Virus record (IMG/VR): IMGVR_UViG_3300025110_000044
Coordinates: 1 to 37,772 of that record
DNA: 37,772 nucleotides
DNA from: a virus
Reading direction: 5' to 3' (one strand)
In this document: one piece after another, positions 29,401-35,760 of the stretch
How the letters are laid out: each line of letters starts with the position of its first letter
Numbering within the stretch: position 1 is the first letter of the stretch
The notes under the pieces: model-generated
What the model was told of the DNA's origin: nothing
The model's input: only the letters and a program-made list of their open reading frames with translations
Databases searched by the model: none
Program-made: the position numbers and the translations under genes

Positions 29401-31349
29401 AAAATGTTCAAAAATTATGGGAGCAGATGGGTCAAGATAAAAAGTCAGAATACGAGGCTGTGAAAAGACAAAAAGAAAAAGAATTAGGCAAAACTTTAAG
29501 TGAAGCTGAAGAGGCAAGTTTATTGGAAAGCTTTTTAAGAGGATTTGTGCCAAAAGGCAACAGAAAACCAGGATATACAAAATCAAGAAATGTAGAACTT
29601 GTTACAAGAGATATGCTACCTTTTTATGATAAACCTCAAGATGCTTTACTTAATTATATTGACTCCTTTGCTGAATACTTATCAATAGCAAAAGTCTATG
29701 GTTCTGGTAATGTTGATGAAAGTATAGGAAAGTGGGTAAATGAGCAATTTAAATTAGGAAACATAAAAGGTGAGCATATTGATAGGGCTAAAAATATTAT
29801 AACAGAGCATTATGCATCAAGCGAAGTTGCTGGTTGGGTAGCACCTGTTAAAAATACCATTTACACATTAACTATGGGCAGTTTTTCTTCTGCATTAAGA
29901 CAGATAGGGGACCAAACCTGGGCAATCCAGGAAAATGGTCTTTTAAAAACATTGAAATATGATATGAAAGCTTTACTAAATTCAAATAAAATTAAGCTAT
30001 CAGACCTTTCTGTTGATAATATTATGTATGAATTACAATCAAAAACAGTATCTGGTAGAATGGTTAGCGATGTTTTTAAATTGGCTGGTATAAAATTAAT
30101 TGATGGGATTGGAAAAGAATCATTAGTTAATGGTGTTTATGAAAAATATGTTGAATTAGCTAATAAGGGTGAATACGAAGGCTTTTTAGCTGAGTTTAAA
30201 ACAGATAAAGATTTAAGAAGATTAGATTATTATTTCAGTGCAGAAGAAAAAATACAGTTATTTGAAGATTTAAGAAGTGGGGAAGTAACACCGTTAGTTC
30301 AAGAATTAGCTTTAAATGTTTTATTAGATTGGCAACCAGTAGCAAAATCAGAGGTTCCTTCAAATTATAAGAAACACCCTCTATGGTACCAATTAAAAAC
30401 ATACACTATAAAACAAATAAACTCATTTAAAGATAATGCTATAGATGATATTGCTTTATATGCTAAGGAACATAGAAATGCAAAAACTAAAAAAGATAAA
30501 GAAAAATATAGAGAGTTATTAGAGCAATCTGTAATTAATTTAATGAAATTAGTTGGTGTATTTATGGCAACAAATGCTGGTGCAGATGTGGCAATAGATT
30601 ATACAATGGGTAGAGATATAGATTTAAGTGATTTAGCTATACAGCAAATATTTAAATTACTTGGTGCAAGTAGATATATGCAGTTTCAAGCTGAGAATGA
30701 AGGTTTGCCAATGGCAATGTTTAAACAAGTGTCACCAGCAACTATAGGTGTGAGTAATGATTTTTATAGAGATTTTGTAGGCAAACCAATAACAAAGTAT
30801 ACTCCAGAAAATAAAATAGGTTTATTACCAAGATATTTAGATAATAAGAGATATAACACTTTAAAGAATAAAACTAATTTAAGTAAAGATGAAAAGAAGG
30901 AATTAGAGAAATTAGAACATAAATTAAAAATACCTTGGTATTATCAATCTTTATCACTCAAGTTTGTACCATTAGTAGGTAAACCATTATATTGGCATAA
31001 AGGTTTAGGTCATCAAAAGGTTATTCAAAGAAGAATGTGGAAATACAGAAGCGATAGCGAAGAATTAGATTTACAACCTAATGAAAGAGAGGACTACATT
31101 AACACAGCACAATATGCTTTAAATGCAAATTATATTACTGAAAAACAATATAACAAGCAAGTTTCATATGCTGTAGGATACGAAAAGTATAGAAAAATAA
31201 TGAGCAGTGGTGAATGGGGTAGTGATGAATTATCATACTATAAAAAGGCTTTAAAAATGTTAAAAGATTATGATGCTATAAGTAGTGAATTGTACTGGCG
31301 AAGATATGATGGAATAGATAAATTTTATGAGGAAAAATATACAAAATGA
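20496..31349 (+). CDS. giant 3617-aa polyvalent/ejection protein with LysM
   Basis: One uninterrupted frame of 10.85 kb. Apolar, membrane-prone parts lie near residues 548-670 and 3350. A LysM peptidoglycan-binding domain is clear at about 982-1026 (VNKGETLNEIATRYQVSP). A helical part at about 1837-1855 (QVSPDQIKWLGLQDWI) and a stretch with H2388 and E2427-x-Q-x-D-W2432 match motifs I recall from large phage 'polyvalent' proteins. The C-terminus (about 2840-3400) resembles the polyvalent-associated region LPD38. It most likely serves as the DNA ejection/anti-host virion protein, equivalent in place to T7 gp16 but three times longer. I found no transglycosylase motif. Confidence 0.8.
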   Translation: MSHTPDHYQNFVKFGSLYNPQTGEIHQFDPDDEGNAYLSGTLSRTQVNATLDLYEWINKNPEKAIENLGEEQILQTNYLVHKIIAPNYKNWSNNNKGIDNYNIPREYYDENGDGSNFNQLLKRNIDSANTIESDPRIYSGVHSTRELIVDNKLESQYNISYEDIVQKDGDEDKYISFAEGPYHKYDFKEGLLTKESSEERFPKQLIILKVDPATGEPEYVVDDKEEFEGLNIQDILFTVPTKNRRDALSKKTVNDKIEDPTLSPDFHIPMSEMEEVIGRRPVPPGQEKTTNINKMNNAGYLVYDLETNMFMPVGKEKELQEYYDYQQSELEWRKKADKEGFQLLNQKDLEEQYEERYSKEFLENLKTNPYINRNWIDNPISTIGYWLRNGIDFMDQGMTMGLLNNTISEINQLAGNQPDEDINFDRMHLQNSQQGYSVVAVRKDGTVERVDFKNMLPSHLHTTNIFEDSGVSKEVPDAVSYRVYWNGTETGMDEPFATAQDAYDAVFDRMKDAYWDESYRGLTVKAIQNYELYQDQSYLFDALNISHQILGTVAGFKGTGGVLSYSKAFKGLSPVAQSSVIFATHGLLGYNDSETWANTPLSQLAFNTALDVTVGAMLPYLGGSKNIRGLGLNFTPQGPVLTNPNTADAVFQLLKGSLAVGTTFEVSVFMEEWMKEYGKGVADEDGLRDVPWSELSESFWETAERYSTAEGVKSVITNLGIATLLHSSSSIKRFIKGGKAEAQFWKRNISSLNEKIISNFTSKTKMPKWLETEKNRTDLNSDQKLMLHSRLATVEGNSLYHEFANIEFYKEQLELIFGKKYNKKTGKWEFVTNNDQLQAELKFMEDVFIMLSNYQNATAKYTEKDFRNVQEFNKVFKVNEQGQAELVIELKMPDGNVINLSNYIVLKNGVIDSKATLKNLIGVHPFKNPQTGEQFHKLSDFFKNHIAKKISDLAEWDGTFDLTQKYTEPKTRKTSTGEPYQIVTVNKGETLNEIATRYQVSPNDLVTWNGIKNPNHLRIGQELVLQNPEGFDEVIGDVPTQNTLLHNLNSTLTHTNNIKVEFIGERYAFGTLEEFQMIPNYNDVSDLVEPVNLSKQKKRELGYDENAEIYTIEVAGQTEGSGAEGIKTTVSSNTSPTVYLEEITESVYRQLGQIGETQLLANINKFTDKLETLIEEAGMPSKEVKIELFSSLFEDWVLNQSPNLIDNYITQESIQNPEFDAIINQNRAEIDVLMNKFWNVMSQNSNGIPADQMLKNLVFALQDGMFEQIVPMNTSIVSLRELLSNPSTFKLQVSDYNKNNNFESDLVRQEGKIIDKLELSNESKKELFPENYSATLPSAEKPSNEGHKVELIEVDQQGLEDWETLVLNSWRPPEGLPNNLSPVEWRGVVLKNIFSNNYIDKVLSPKAENLNTLIVPKTLQDIDNKLFNLLNIVENPISIANSVKQAEVIKVKEMIIRDWNNGKVFKPTDLTKLSVSQIDKKAQDLSLFAKSLFRDPKLDIEQGEWWDSGVKFLRESLTDEMPQLAKEDNWALFKMVSGITSQQRKLDPNLSLATYVIGEYLKDGNLRHTKPSGANLSLPLIEQQFNKLTLLKEKFGSWESVNNFLIQPTTVKDLRNLFVKEFGMTLPNARKWAKNLEGLNTNLVNDDITYPAMMFGPKIGAMIGVQNNLDLSVNDLWMARFAQIGFGELTKDEVISSNLNKIIDKAMEKTGNDLGISVRGVQAITWVAMKDLFGLYGGEKTTDDYITAIKRRKQRYEDFITTRPLEGADEARIAKAFREYDIGDKTYREEFARGDISFKLKKSRLKNKVIEVADIIEKQFPNGIKSQSLINVLTQKHQVSPDQIKWLGLQDWIKTLGYKPSEKIPMHLIKDKLNEDPINIRHITRTETPSLSKPDIKQHSVWSESESNTRNWEVADHNIKEEDIRFRQEYLYFVENFMDIAKHKEVQEYFKDIYSFTDGNPDFFKNPNEFRDKYLQGYHSNPRMMKSILEQLPENNEYYIKYKEMMDESIGPEAERIVYEQRKMSELQDFSWDINFRNANMPVNELEGKKFITKDYRVRTKLAKNLVKYLPNHFVADGPHISVLGGKPGIYGNGETNISIRKNLRLVNNLNSLFNVPWNYTDPNTQVSASQIRLITNRRLELQNTPKNIWSEIGKRFYGETDYRNLYQTWHNIDPTEPLIDNLLDRMDKISIRQVVENDFNFYLNPETGIYQSTYGVFSDKSLYTKVIPNWMNKTSHIPMEKATIDLYNTIFDEHYIWSSDDYNPGMDYTLNKEGFHSKSYGNSLENFKPQFSQYKRGFALIKGAKDYHEFEVLTPRNSGLIDNISQIPTAVLNEYMAENNITDKADIAVDDLIEFANFSLRGSFAGGPVATQDGLRHSIDGEFTEGHFDDPNVIGHIRGNYIEPQVWNNSIKNYETLPFKFGMIGEVQGDWSQKYNQAETDKKPPFPGITYLKPLIKNYISEAVKNGANGIILNGGLQAYTDWYGALDGMKHKFKLPSAFNSELVDKETPYTFEPVTTSAKETDNPFEPTKDVTLDIQLQSTSGELIVLNAKIGPSGTPQDKLQYEFYTKLAGRMAQSSPPEDIEEAFVIIKDYMNKKLLADPSYDILFYERILHQHNESKVDLIIPKEFVNLIIQNKTLEDFNHSYNNRTKIVSKNKEGITQVKVDFKANNQEINVTTSSIKDLTPDGLQQPFLLKHYDESLVNSVSKLLKPFGIRPQVYWLDYSPENMTPLKFAKLWEFTHPARHPMFKNFDKLDANSEKFQVPFIGYSFIKGEGKKDFKKFIQEQNFNSFKLKKPRLTDKQKSEIYNENVSPPSKVEQIKLRVKATKDRAKNNFSSKEEFVKTVNRTYRPVSSVLKGIGNPVFKRIVRKQVTDAMLTKGQWNSEAEPFLMDIIKLEKTNYKEYENLSLALFNGDLEMVESIFERNGFDIANYGSVTSLTDNVFESAVSLGTDIHKLDNYFPRRVKNVQKLWEQMGQDKKSEYEAVKRQKEKELGKTLSEAEEASLLESFLRGFVPKGNRKPGYTKSRNVELVTRDMLPFYDKPQDALLNYIDSFAEYLSIAKVYGSGNVDESIGKWVNEQFKLGNIKGEHIDRAKNIITEHYASSEVAGWVAPVKNTIYTLTMGSFSSALRQIGDQTWAIQENGLLKTLKYDMKALLNSNKIKLSDLSVDNIMYELQSKTVSGRMVSDVFKLAGIKLIDGIGKESLVNGVYEKYVELANKGEYEGFLAEFKTDKDLRRLDYYFSAEEKIQLFEDLRSGEVTPLVQELALNVLLDWQPVAKSEVPSNYKKHPLWYQLKTYTIKQINSFKDNAIDDIALYAKEHRNAKTKKDKEKYRELLEQSVINLMKLVGVFMATNAGADVAIDYTMGRDIDLSDLAIQQIFKLLGASRYMQFQAENEGLPMAMFKQVSPATIGVSNDFYRDFVGKPITKYTPENKIGLLPRYLDNKRYNTLKNKTNLSKDEKKELEKLEHKLKIPWYYQSLSLKFVPLVGKPLYWHKGLGHQKVIQRRMWKYRSDSEELDLQPNEREDYINTAQYALNANYITEKQYNKQVSYAVGYEKYRKIMSSGEWGSDELSYYKKALKMLKDYDAISSELYWRRYDGIDKFYEEKYTK

Positions 31350-31810
31350 ATATAGATTTTAGAAAAATAATGAGTAACTTAATATATAATACATTACTTA
31401 AAATGCCAGGAGGATACTACACTGACGAAGCACACAAAATGGTATTTAGAACTGGTATGGCTGAAACAAAATACAAAACCATAAAACAATACAATGGTGG
31501 TCCAGCTATAGGTTTTTTTCAAATAGAGCCAGACACCTTAAATGACACAATGAAAAACTATGTCAAGTACAGACCTTCTCTACTTGACTGTTTAAAAAAA
31601 CTAGGATTGAATGAAGATGATATGGAATATTCTGTCCTTACAAACATAGCCTTACAGATAGCTTTTTGTAGGATACATTATAGGAGAAATCCATATAAAA
31701 TACCAGGAACATTAGAAGAGCAGGGGAAATATTGGAAGGAACACTATAACACTAAACTTGGAAAAGGTACTGTTAGGCATTTTATAGAGTCTAACACAAA
31801 TGAACAATGA
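31346..31810 (+). CDS. lysozyme-like peptidoglycan hydrolase (endolysin candidate)
   Basis: This 154-aa protein has a lysozyme-superfamily pattern: a candidate catalytic Glu at E40 (RTGMAETKYK), then GGPAIGFFQIEP at residues 50-61, and a C-terminal WKEHYNTKLGKGT motif seen in phage enzymes of this type. It lacks a signal peptide. It overlaps the giant gene by 4 bp and the MscS-like gene by 11 bp, so it may work either as endolysin at the end of infection or as a virion enzyme. The first reading is preferred because a membrane protein follows. Confidence 0.75.
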   Translation: MNIDFRKIMSNLIYNTLLKMPGGYYTDEAHKMVFRTGMAETKYKTIKQYNGGPAIGFFQIEPDTLNDTMKNYVKYRPSLLDCLKKLGLNEDDMEYSVLTNIALQIAFCRIHYRRNPYKIPGTLEEQGKYWKEHYNTKLGKGTVRHFIESNTNEQ

Positions 31811-32180
31811 AATAGAAGAAACATTAAAAGGACTATTAAGCAACTATACTTGGCTATTTATAGTAGGTTTAGGGGCTTTGTTATTTAGAACCACTATAGC
31901 GAGAGCTGTTGATGGTATTATGATTTTTGCAGGACACAACTATAATACTGATGATGTGGTTGAAATAGAAATGGAAGGAAAAACCTTTCCAGGTCGATTA
32001 GTTAGAGTAGGAGTATGGTCTACCGTTATATACTTATACTGGATTAAAAACGGTGAAGTGGTCGGTGGAAGTAAAATGGTTGTTAGTAACGATAAGCTTA
32101 AAGATTTAAAAATATGTAAACCATTACCATTATTGGATTTACATAAATATAAGGATAATGTAACAGACAATACTGATTAA
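31800..32180 (+). CDS. MscS-like minimal membrane protein, possible holin
   Basis: A single membrane helix (residues ~17-37, WLFIVGLGALLFRTTIA) runs into a typical MscS beta domain (AGHNYNTDDVVEIEMEGK, GRLVRVGVWSTVIYLYW, and MVVSNDKL near 90-97). Compared with MscS, only the pore helix and the middle beta domain remain. The other transmembrane helices and the alpha/beta cytoplasmic part are absent. It directly follows the lysozyme-like gene, so it could form the lesion that releases or activates the enzyme, or relieve osmotic stress. The function is inferred; the family match is good. Confidence 0.7.
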   Translation: MNNEIEETLKGLLSNYTWLFIVGLGALLFRTTIARAVDGIMIFAGHNYNTDDVVEIEMEGKTFPGRLVRVGVWSTVIYLYWIKNGEVVGGSKMVVSNDKLKDLKICKPLPLLDLHKYKDNVTDNTD

Positions 32181-32191
32181 GGAGAATAAAA

Positions 32192-32401
32192 ATGAGTATG
32201 CTTTCTAAATTAATAGAAGAAAAAAAGGATGATGTAATAGAGAGTGCCTTTTCTGAAGAGATGAGGGATAAGATTGTAAAAGCTATAAATGAATGCATTG
32301 ATATACCTTTAGTATCTGAAAAAAGAGAAGAAAAATGGATAGGTGCTACCTGGGATATTATATGCGATGTAATTAAACCATTACTTAAAAAGACACTTTA
32401 G
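32192..32401 (+). CDS. 69-aa hypothetical protein ending the late operon
   Basis: A short, charged, probably helical protein with an apolar C-terminal half (WIGATWDIICDVIKPLLKK). AAGGAGA ribosome site. No full membrane span. It is the last gene before a terminator-like hairpin and might be a third lysis-cluster gene, but no family was recognised. Confidence 0.6.
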   Translation: MSMLSKLIEEKKDDVIESAFSEEMRDKIVKAINECIDIPLVSEKREEKWIGATWDIICDVIKPLLKKTL

Positions 32402-32426
32402 GGGTTGTTTAAGTCTTTTATTTTTT
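32388..32426 (+). terminator. probable terminator of the late operon
   Basis: AAAAGAC at 32388-32394 can pair with GTCTTTT at 32413-32419, and a T-rich run follows to 32426. An alternative pairing is CTTAAA at 32384-32389 with TTTAAG at 32408-32413. The loop is long (18 bases), so the structure is weaker than the genome-end terminator. Confidence 0.5.
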
Positions 32427-32437
32427 GTACCTTATAT

Positions 32438-32465
32438 AGGTTATAATATTATTTATTTATAACCT
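32438..32465. promoter_or_regulatory. 9-bp inverted repeat overlapping a TATAAT box
   Basis: AGGTTATAA at 32438-32446 is a perfect complement of TTATAACCT at 32457-32465. The left arm overlaps a consensus -10 hexamer at 32442-32447, but no good -35 box is at the usual distance. It lies in the only gap before the DNA-metabolism operon (gene start 32497), where an early promoter with an operator is expected. Confidence 0.45.
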
Positions 32466-32496
32466 TGTTAATTAAATTGTTAAAAAGGAGCAGAAA

Positions 32497-33177
32497 ATGA
32501 AAGAAAAGAATCTTAGGATTTGGGACAAAGTTTCCAAGTCTAACCCTAAACATCTTAAACCCTTAAATTTTGGTAGAAAAATTACTACCATTAATGCACA
32601 ATCTCAGAGACTGGTTGCAACAGAAATATTTGGACCTATGGGGATTGGCTGGGGTGTAGATAATGAAAACTTTAAAGAGGTTATGGTAGGTACCAACCTC
32701 TGGTTAATTTACACAGCTAAACTATGGTATAAAGACCCAATGACTGAAAAGATTGGGGAAATATCTTTAGCTAGTGACATTCAATTTAAAAGTGATGCTG
32801 TTAAATCAGTATCCACAGATGCCTTAACAAAAGGTTTATCTCAATTAGGTTTTAATGCAGATGTATTCCTGGGAGACTGGGATGATAATAAATATAAAAA
32901 CCAACAGGGTGGTGGGTTTCCATCTGCTCTCCCACCTGTAAAAAGTGGCTCTTCCCTTCCTACATCAAACAATGCACACAAGGACTCTACAGATGAGTCT
33001 TCAGATACAGATTGGAGAGCCACTTGCCCTGGTTTTGGCAAACATAAAGATACAGCCTGGAAAGAAATCCCAAGCGACTATCTACATTGGTTACAAAACA
33101 ATGGAACTGATGCATCTAAAGAAGACTCTACCAGAGAGTTGAAATTTAGAAGCGAGGATGCTACCAATGGCAAGTAA
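32497..33177 (+). CDS. single-strand annealing protein (Rad52/ERF-like) with Exo-X-C-like tail
   Basis: Residues ~20-140 resemble phage Rad52/ERF-superfamily annealing proteins, most clearly DAVKSVSTDALTKGLSQLGF at about 100-119 followed by NADVFLGDWDDNKY. The tail at about 177-210 (CPGFGKHKDTAWKEIPSDYL) matches the small DUF3820/exonuclease-X C-terminal domain. A Ser/Thr/Pro linker joins them. The protein would coat resected ends and anneal strands to make concatemers or repair breaks, together with the exonuclease gene that follows. AAGGAG site. First gene of the early block. Confidence 0.7.
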   Translation: MKEKNLRIWDKVSKSNPKHLKPLNFGRKITTINAQSQRLVATEIFGPMGIGWGVDNENFKEVMVGTNLWLIYTAKLWYKDPMTEKIGEISLASDIQFKSDAVKSVSTDALTKGLSQLGFNADVFLGDWDDNKYKNQQGGGFPSALPPVKSGSSLPTSNNAHKDSTDESSDTDWRATCPGFGKHKDTAWKEIPSDYLHWLQNNGTDASKEDSTRELKFRSEDATNGK

Positions 33178-33940
33178 ACTATTAACTAATACCACTTTTG
33201 GTAGGTGGTATCAAATAACTCCTTCTGATGTTGTACCAAGTGTAACCACCCTAATCCAGGGTGGTTCACCAATGTCTCCCTGGTTCTTAGAATTTATAAT
33301 TAAATCAAGTGAAGGTAGTGTAGATAAATGGAGAAACTCTAAATCAGAAGCATTAAGAGTTGGAACACTTGTTCATAAACATCTTGAGGACCTTTTATCT
33401 GGTGATGAAATCAAAATATCAAATGACCCACAAGTTCAAAGAGCTTTAAATTGTTTTTGTTTATGGTTTGAGGAAAATCCTATACAGGTCACAGCATTAG
33501 AAAAGTTTTTATATTGTGCTGATAAAACACCTGCTGGAGACTTAATTCATCCATATGCAGGAACCTGTGATTTAGTTGGTGTTATTGATGGTGTTAGATA
33601 TTTAATAGACTTTAAGACATCTAAAGCTTTGGATGTTAATATGGGTGTTCAGCTTAGTGCATATAAAACCTTATGGGATAATATGTACCCAGATAAACCT
33701 ATTGATAAGATAGCTGTCCTTTGGTGTAAAAAAGACTATAGAGGAAGTAATCCTACAGCCAGAACACTTAAAGGAGTATTAAAGGAATTTCCTTATGACC
33801 CTACCTCTATCAAGTGTGCCTCATATTTATATGCATTACATCATAGAGATTCTTACGGTCATATTAAACCAACCTTAAAAGCTGACTTAAAGGATAGTTT
33901 TAAGCTATCTAGTGTGGAGTATGTAGATGTGGTGGATTAA
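33167..33940 (+). CDS. RecB/Cas4-like PD-(D/E)XK exonuclease
   Basis: All motifs of the RecB-like nuclease fold are present: H70 in GTLVHKHLE, D135 in AGTCDLVG, D148-F-K150 in IDFKTSK, and Q162-x-x-x-Y166. A two-metal exonuclease that resects DNA ends is expected, acting with the annealing protein before it. I chose ATG 33167 because a GAGG site lies 9 bases upstream. The in-frame ATG at 33158 is three codons longer but has no room for a site. It overlaps both neighbours. Confidence 0.85.
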   Translation: MASKLLTNTTFGRWYQITPSDVVPSVTTLIQGGSPMSPWFLEFIIKSSEGSVDKWRNSKSEALRVGTLVHKHLEDLLSGDEIKISNDPQVQRALNCFCLWFEENPIQVTALEKFLYCADKTPAGDLIHPYAGTCDLVGVIDGVRYLIDFKTSKALDVNMGVQLSAYKTLWDNMYPDKPIDKIAVLWCKKDYRGSNPTARTLKGVLKEFPYDPTSIKCASYLYALHHRDSYGHIKPTLKADLKDSFKLSSVEYVDVVD

Positions 33941-34181
33941 TAAAAATACTGCCTATGCACATAAGTATAGGACCAGGATGGACAGAAATAATAGAATGAA
34001 TATAACTGTTGGTCTTGATGAGAGAATGATATACTGTGAAAAGAAAAATCCTATGGTAGGGTGTGGTAAAATCTTTGATGGAAAAGAATATTATGACACT
34101 GAAATAATTCCTACTATAGGTAAGAAAAGAACCTTATGCCCAAGGTGTTTGGCTAACAAACCAGAACTGGTTTTTAAGTAA
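33927..34181 (+). CDS. 84-aa zinc-ribbon-like protein
   Basis: Four cysteines in the pattern C...C (YCEKKNPMVGCG) and, near the end, CPRC make a likely zinc-binding ribbon. The rest is basic. A GGAG site lies 7 bases before the ATG. It overlaps the exonuclease gene and meets the next gene in a TAATG junction. Such small zinc proteins bind DNA or partners in phage early operons. No specific family was recognised. Confidence 0.6.
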   Translation: MWWINKNTAYAHKYRTRMDRNNRMNITVGLDERMIYCEKKNPMVGCGKIFDGKEYYDTEIIPTIGKKRTLCPRCLANKPELVFK

Positions 34182-34327
34182 TGGTTAATAAACAGCCAAT
34201 CATATTCACTGACCCTAAGACAGGGAAGAAAACTGCTGGTAATAGAGCAGGAAGAAGACTGATGGCTAAGGTTATTGCGAAGGAAATAAGAAAATATCAA
34301 AAGGAGCAGAACGATGGGAAAAAGTAA
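34181..34327 (+). CDS. 48-aa basic hypothetical protein
   Basis: A short frame in a TAATG junction, ending inside the start of the next gene. The product is strongly basic (KTGKKTAGNRAGRRLMAKV and a Lys-rich C-terminus), with no membrane span. The overlap arrangement on both sides supports translation. It could bind nucleic acid; nothing more can be read. Confidence 0.5.
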   Translation: MVNKQPIIFTDPKTGKKTAGNRAGRRLMAKVIAKEIRKYQKEQNDGKK

Positions 34328-35078
34328 TTACTCAAGGTCTCTTATAGTACCACTGGATATACTACAAGATTCAGACATAAGTCAAAGCCAGAAATTGGTG
34401 TTATCCTTAATAATCCAGCTTGATAATGATATGGGATGCTATGCAACTAATGATTATATGGCTGGGTTTTTAGGGATTAGTAAAAGACAGGTCCAGAAAC
34501 ATATTAAAAACCTCATAGATACCAGCTATCTACCAGAACCTATTTATAGATTACAAAAGATAGGTGATAGAGAGCAAACCCTTAGAGTATTTAGAGGGGT
34601 GTCGAAAATGACATCCCACGAACAAAAGGGTAATTTAGGGGTGTCGAAAAGTTCACCCAAAGGTATAGAAGAAAGAATAAATATATTTATAGCTGAAGTT
34701 GAAAATGAAATAAAATCAATTAAAGTATTATCTCAATTTGAAAGAGATGAAATGAAAAAGTTTATTTCTTACTGGACAGAAAAAACTCGTAATAAAAAGA
34801 AATTCTTACAGGAAACTAAACCTACCTGGGAAACTAAAAAAAGATGGTCTACCTGGATGTCTGGTAAAGTAGAGAAAAATAGCAAACCTAAAAAGAATGG
34901 TTTTATAGATATATCTAAATTCCCTACAGAGACTACTGGTATGCCAAGAGCTTATTGTAGTGAGTGTGGTACCATAGAAACATATAAAGATGTATGGGAT
35001 ATGAAGGGTGGCAGTAGATGTCACGGAGCTATCTTACAACCAGAAAACCCAGCTTTGGAGCAGTTAAATGCAGGATAG
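34314..35078 (+). CDS. HTH protein with C-terminal zinc motif, possible replication initiator
   Basis: Residues ~23-69 form a winged-helix-type DNA-binding domain (SQKLVLSLIIQLDND, then YMAGFLGISKRQVQKHIKNL), as in phage replication/DnaD-like proteins. A charged helical linker follows. The C-terminus has CSEC (C214, C217) and a later C-H pair, which suggests zinc binding. With no polymerase or helicase in the window, this is the best candidate for an origin-binding or helicase-loading protein that recruits host machinery. It could also be a transcription regulator. Strong AAGGAG site. Confidence 0.6.
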   Translation: MGKSNYSRSLIVPLDILQDSDISQSQKLVLSLIIQLDNDMGCYATNDYMAGFLGISKRQVQKHIKNLIDTSYLPEPIYRLQKIGDREQTLRVFRGVSKMTSHEQKGNLGVSKSSPKGIEERINIFIAEVENEIKSIKVLSQFERDEMKKFISYWTEKTRNKKKFLQETKPTWETKKRWSTWMSGKVEKNSKPKKNGFIDISKFPTETTGMPRAYCSECGTIETYKDVWDMKGGSRCHGAILQPENPALEQLNAG

Positions 35079-35205
35079 AGAAAAAGAAATGTATGAAGAC
35101 ATTAAAGAGCTTCAAATAGAGAATAGGAAGCTTCATAATAGAGCAGTTCTATTAACAGTTAAACTTGCTAAGTATATGAAGCATTTTGGGAAGCTTGATG
35201 TATAA
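35068..35205 (+). CDS. 45-aa helical protein
   Basis: A short frame overlapping both neighbours. The sequence is nearly all helix-forming with a heptad pattern (EDIKELQIENRKLHN), so a small coiled-coil protein is likely. No function recognised. Confidence 0.5.
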   Translation: MQDREKEMYEDIKELQIENRKLHNRAVLLTVKLAKYMKHFGKLDV

Positions 35206-35662
35206 AGATAAAGTTGAAATGGATGTAGCATTGGCACTTAATAGTGAATTTAGATTCCAGGAAAAAATACAAGATACCTGGGGAGTCCTTCTTCTGCCAA
35301 TGCCAGGGAAATATTCAAGTTTAGATTATAAAATCTCCCTACCAGAGACTCCCTTGGTTATCGGATATATTGAACTTAAATGTAGAACTGTAGCCTCAAC
35401 CACTTTTAATGATACTATGATTGATATGACTAAGTGGAATGCTATCCAGGACCTATATACAAAAATTAGACCTAATAATATTTATATTGGGTTTAGGTTT
35501 ACGGATAAGGATATGTATTATCTATATAAACCAGAAGACCAGAAGAGAATTATATTTAGAGAAAATTCTGGTCCAAATAAAAAAAGAGGGTATCCAGATA
35601 CTAAGACAACTATTGGGATACCGATGGACTTACTCAGTGAAATCAAAAAGGAGCAAAAATGA
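35198..35662 (+). CDS. candidate PD-(D/E)XK nuclease
   Basis: A 154-aa protein if started at ATG 35198 (GGGAAG site just before). An upstream TTG at 35186 is less likely. The pattern E17/E22, D43 and E59-x-K61 (GYIELKCR) fits the catalytic layout of PD-(D/E)XK enzymes, such as Holliday junction resolvases of the T7 endonuclease I type. Family membership is inferred from the spacing of acidic residues and the E-x-K strand. A junction resolvase would suit the annealing protein and exonuclease of this operon. Confidence 0.5.
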   Translation: MYKDKVEMDVALALNSEFRFQEKIQDTWGVLLLPMPGKYSSLDYKISLPETPLVIGYIELKCRTVASTTFNDTMIDMTKWNAIQDLYTKIRPNNIYIGFRFTDKDMYYLYKPEDQKRIIFRENSGPNKKRGYPDTKTTIGIPMDLLSEIKKEQK

Positions 35663-35760
35663 ATATATTAATTGTAGGACCTATGTTAGCTGTTCTATTT
35701 ATCTTACTATCAGAGCTTTATATAGAGCTTAGACAAAGATATAGAGACTGGAGAAGATAA
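35659..35760 (+). CDS. 33-aa single-span membrane peptide
   Basis: A tiny frame with an AAGGAG site, starting before the preceding stop and ending in a TAATG junction. Residues 2-18 are apolar (NILIVGPMLAVLFILL), followed by a basic end (RQRYRDWRR), so it should insert with its C-terminus in the cytoplasm. It could be an early membrane toxin-like or inhibitory peptide. Function unknown. Confidence 0.55.
   Translation: MNILIVGPMLAVLFILLSELYIELRQRYRDWRR

Noticed and set aside
29296-29586. Leftward 96-aa frame within the giant gene
   Set aside because: Leu/Phe-rich complement of the coding strand with no start signal; typical shadow frame in AT-rich DNA.
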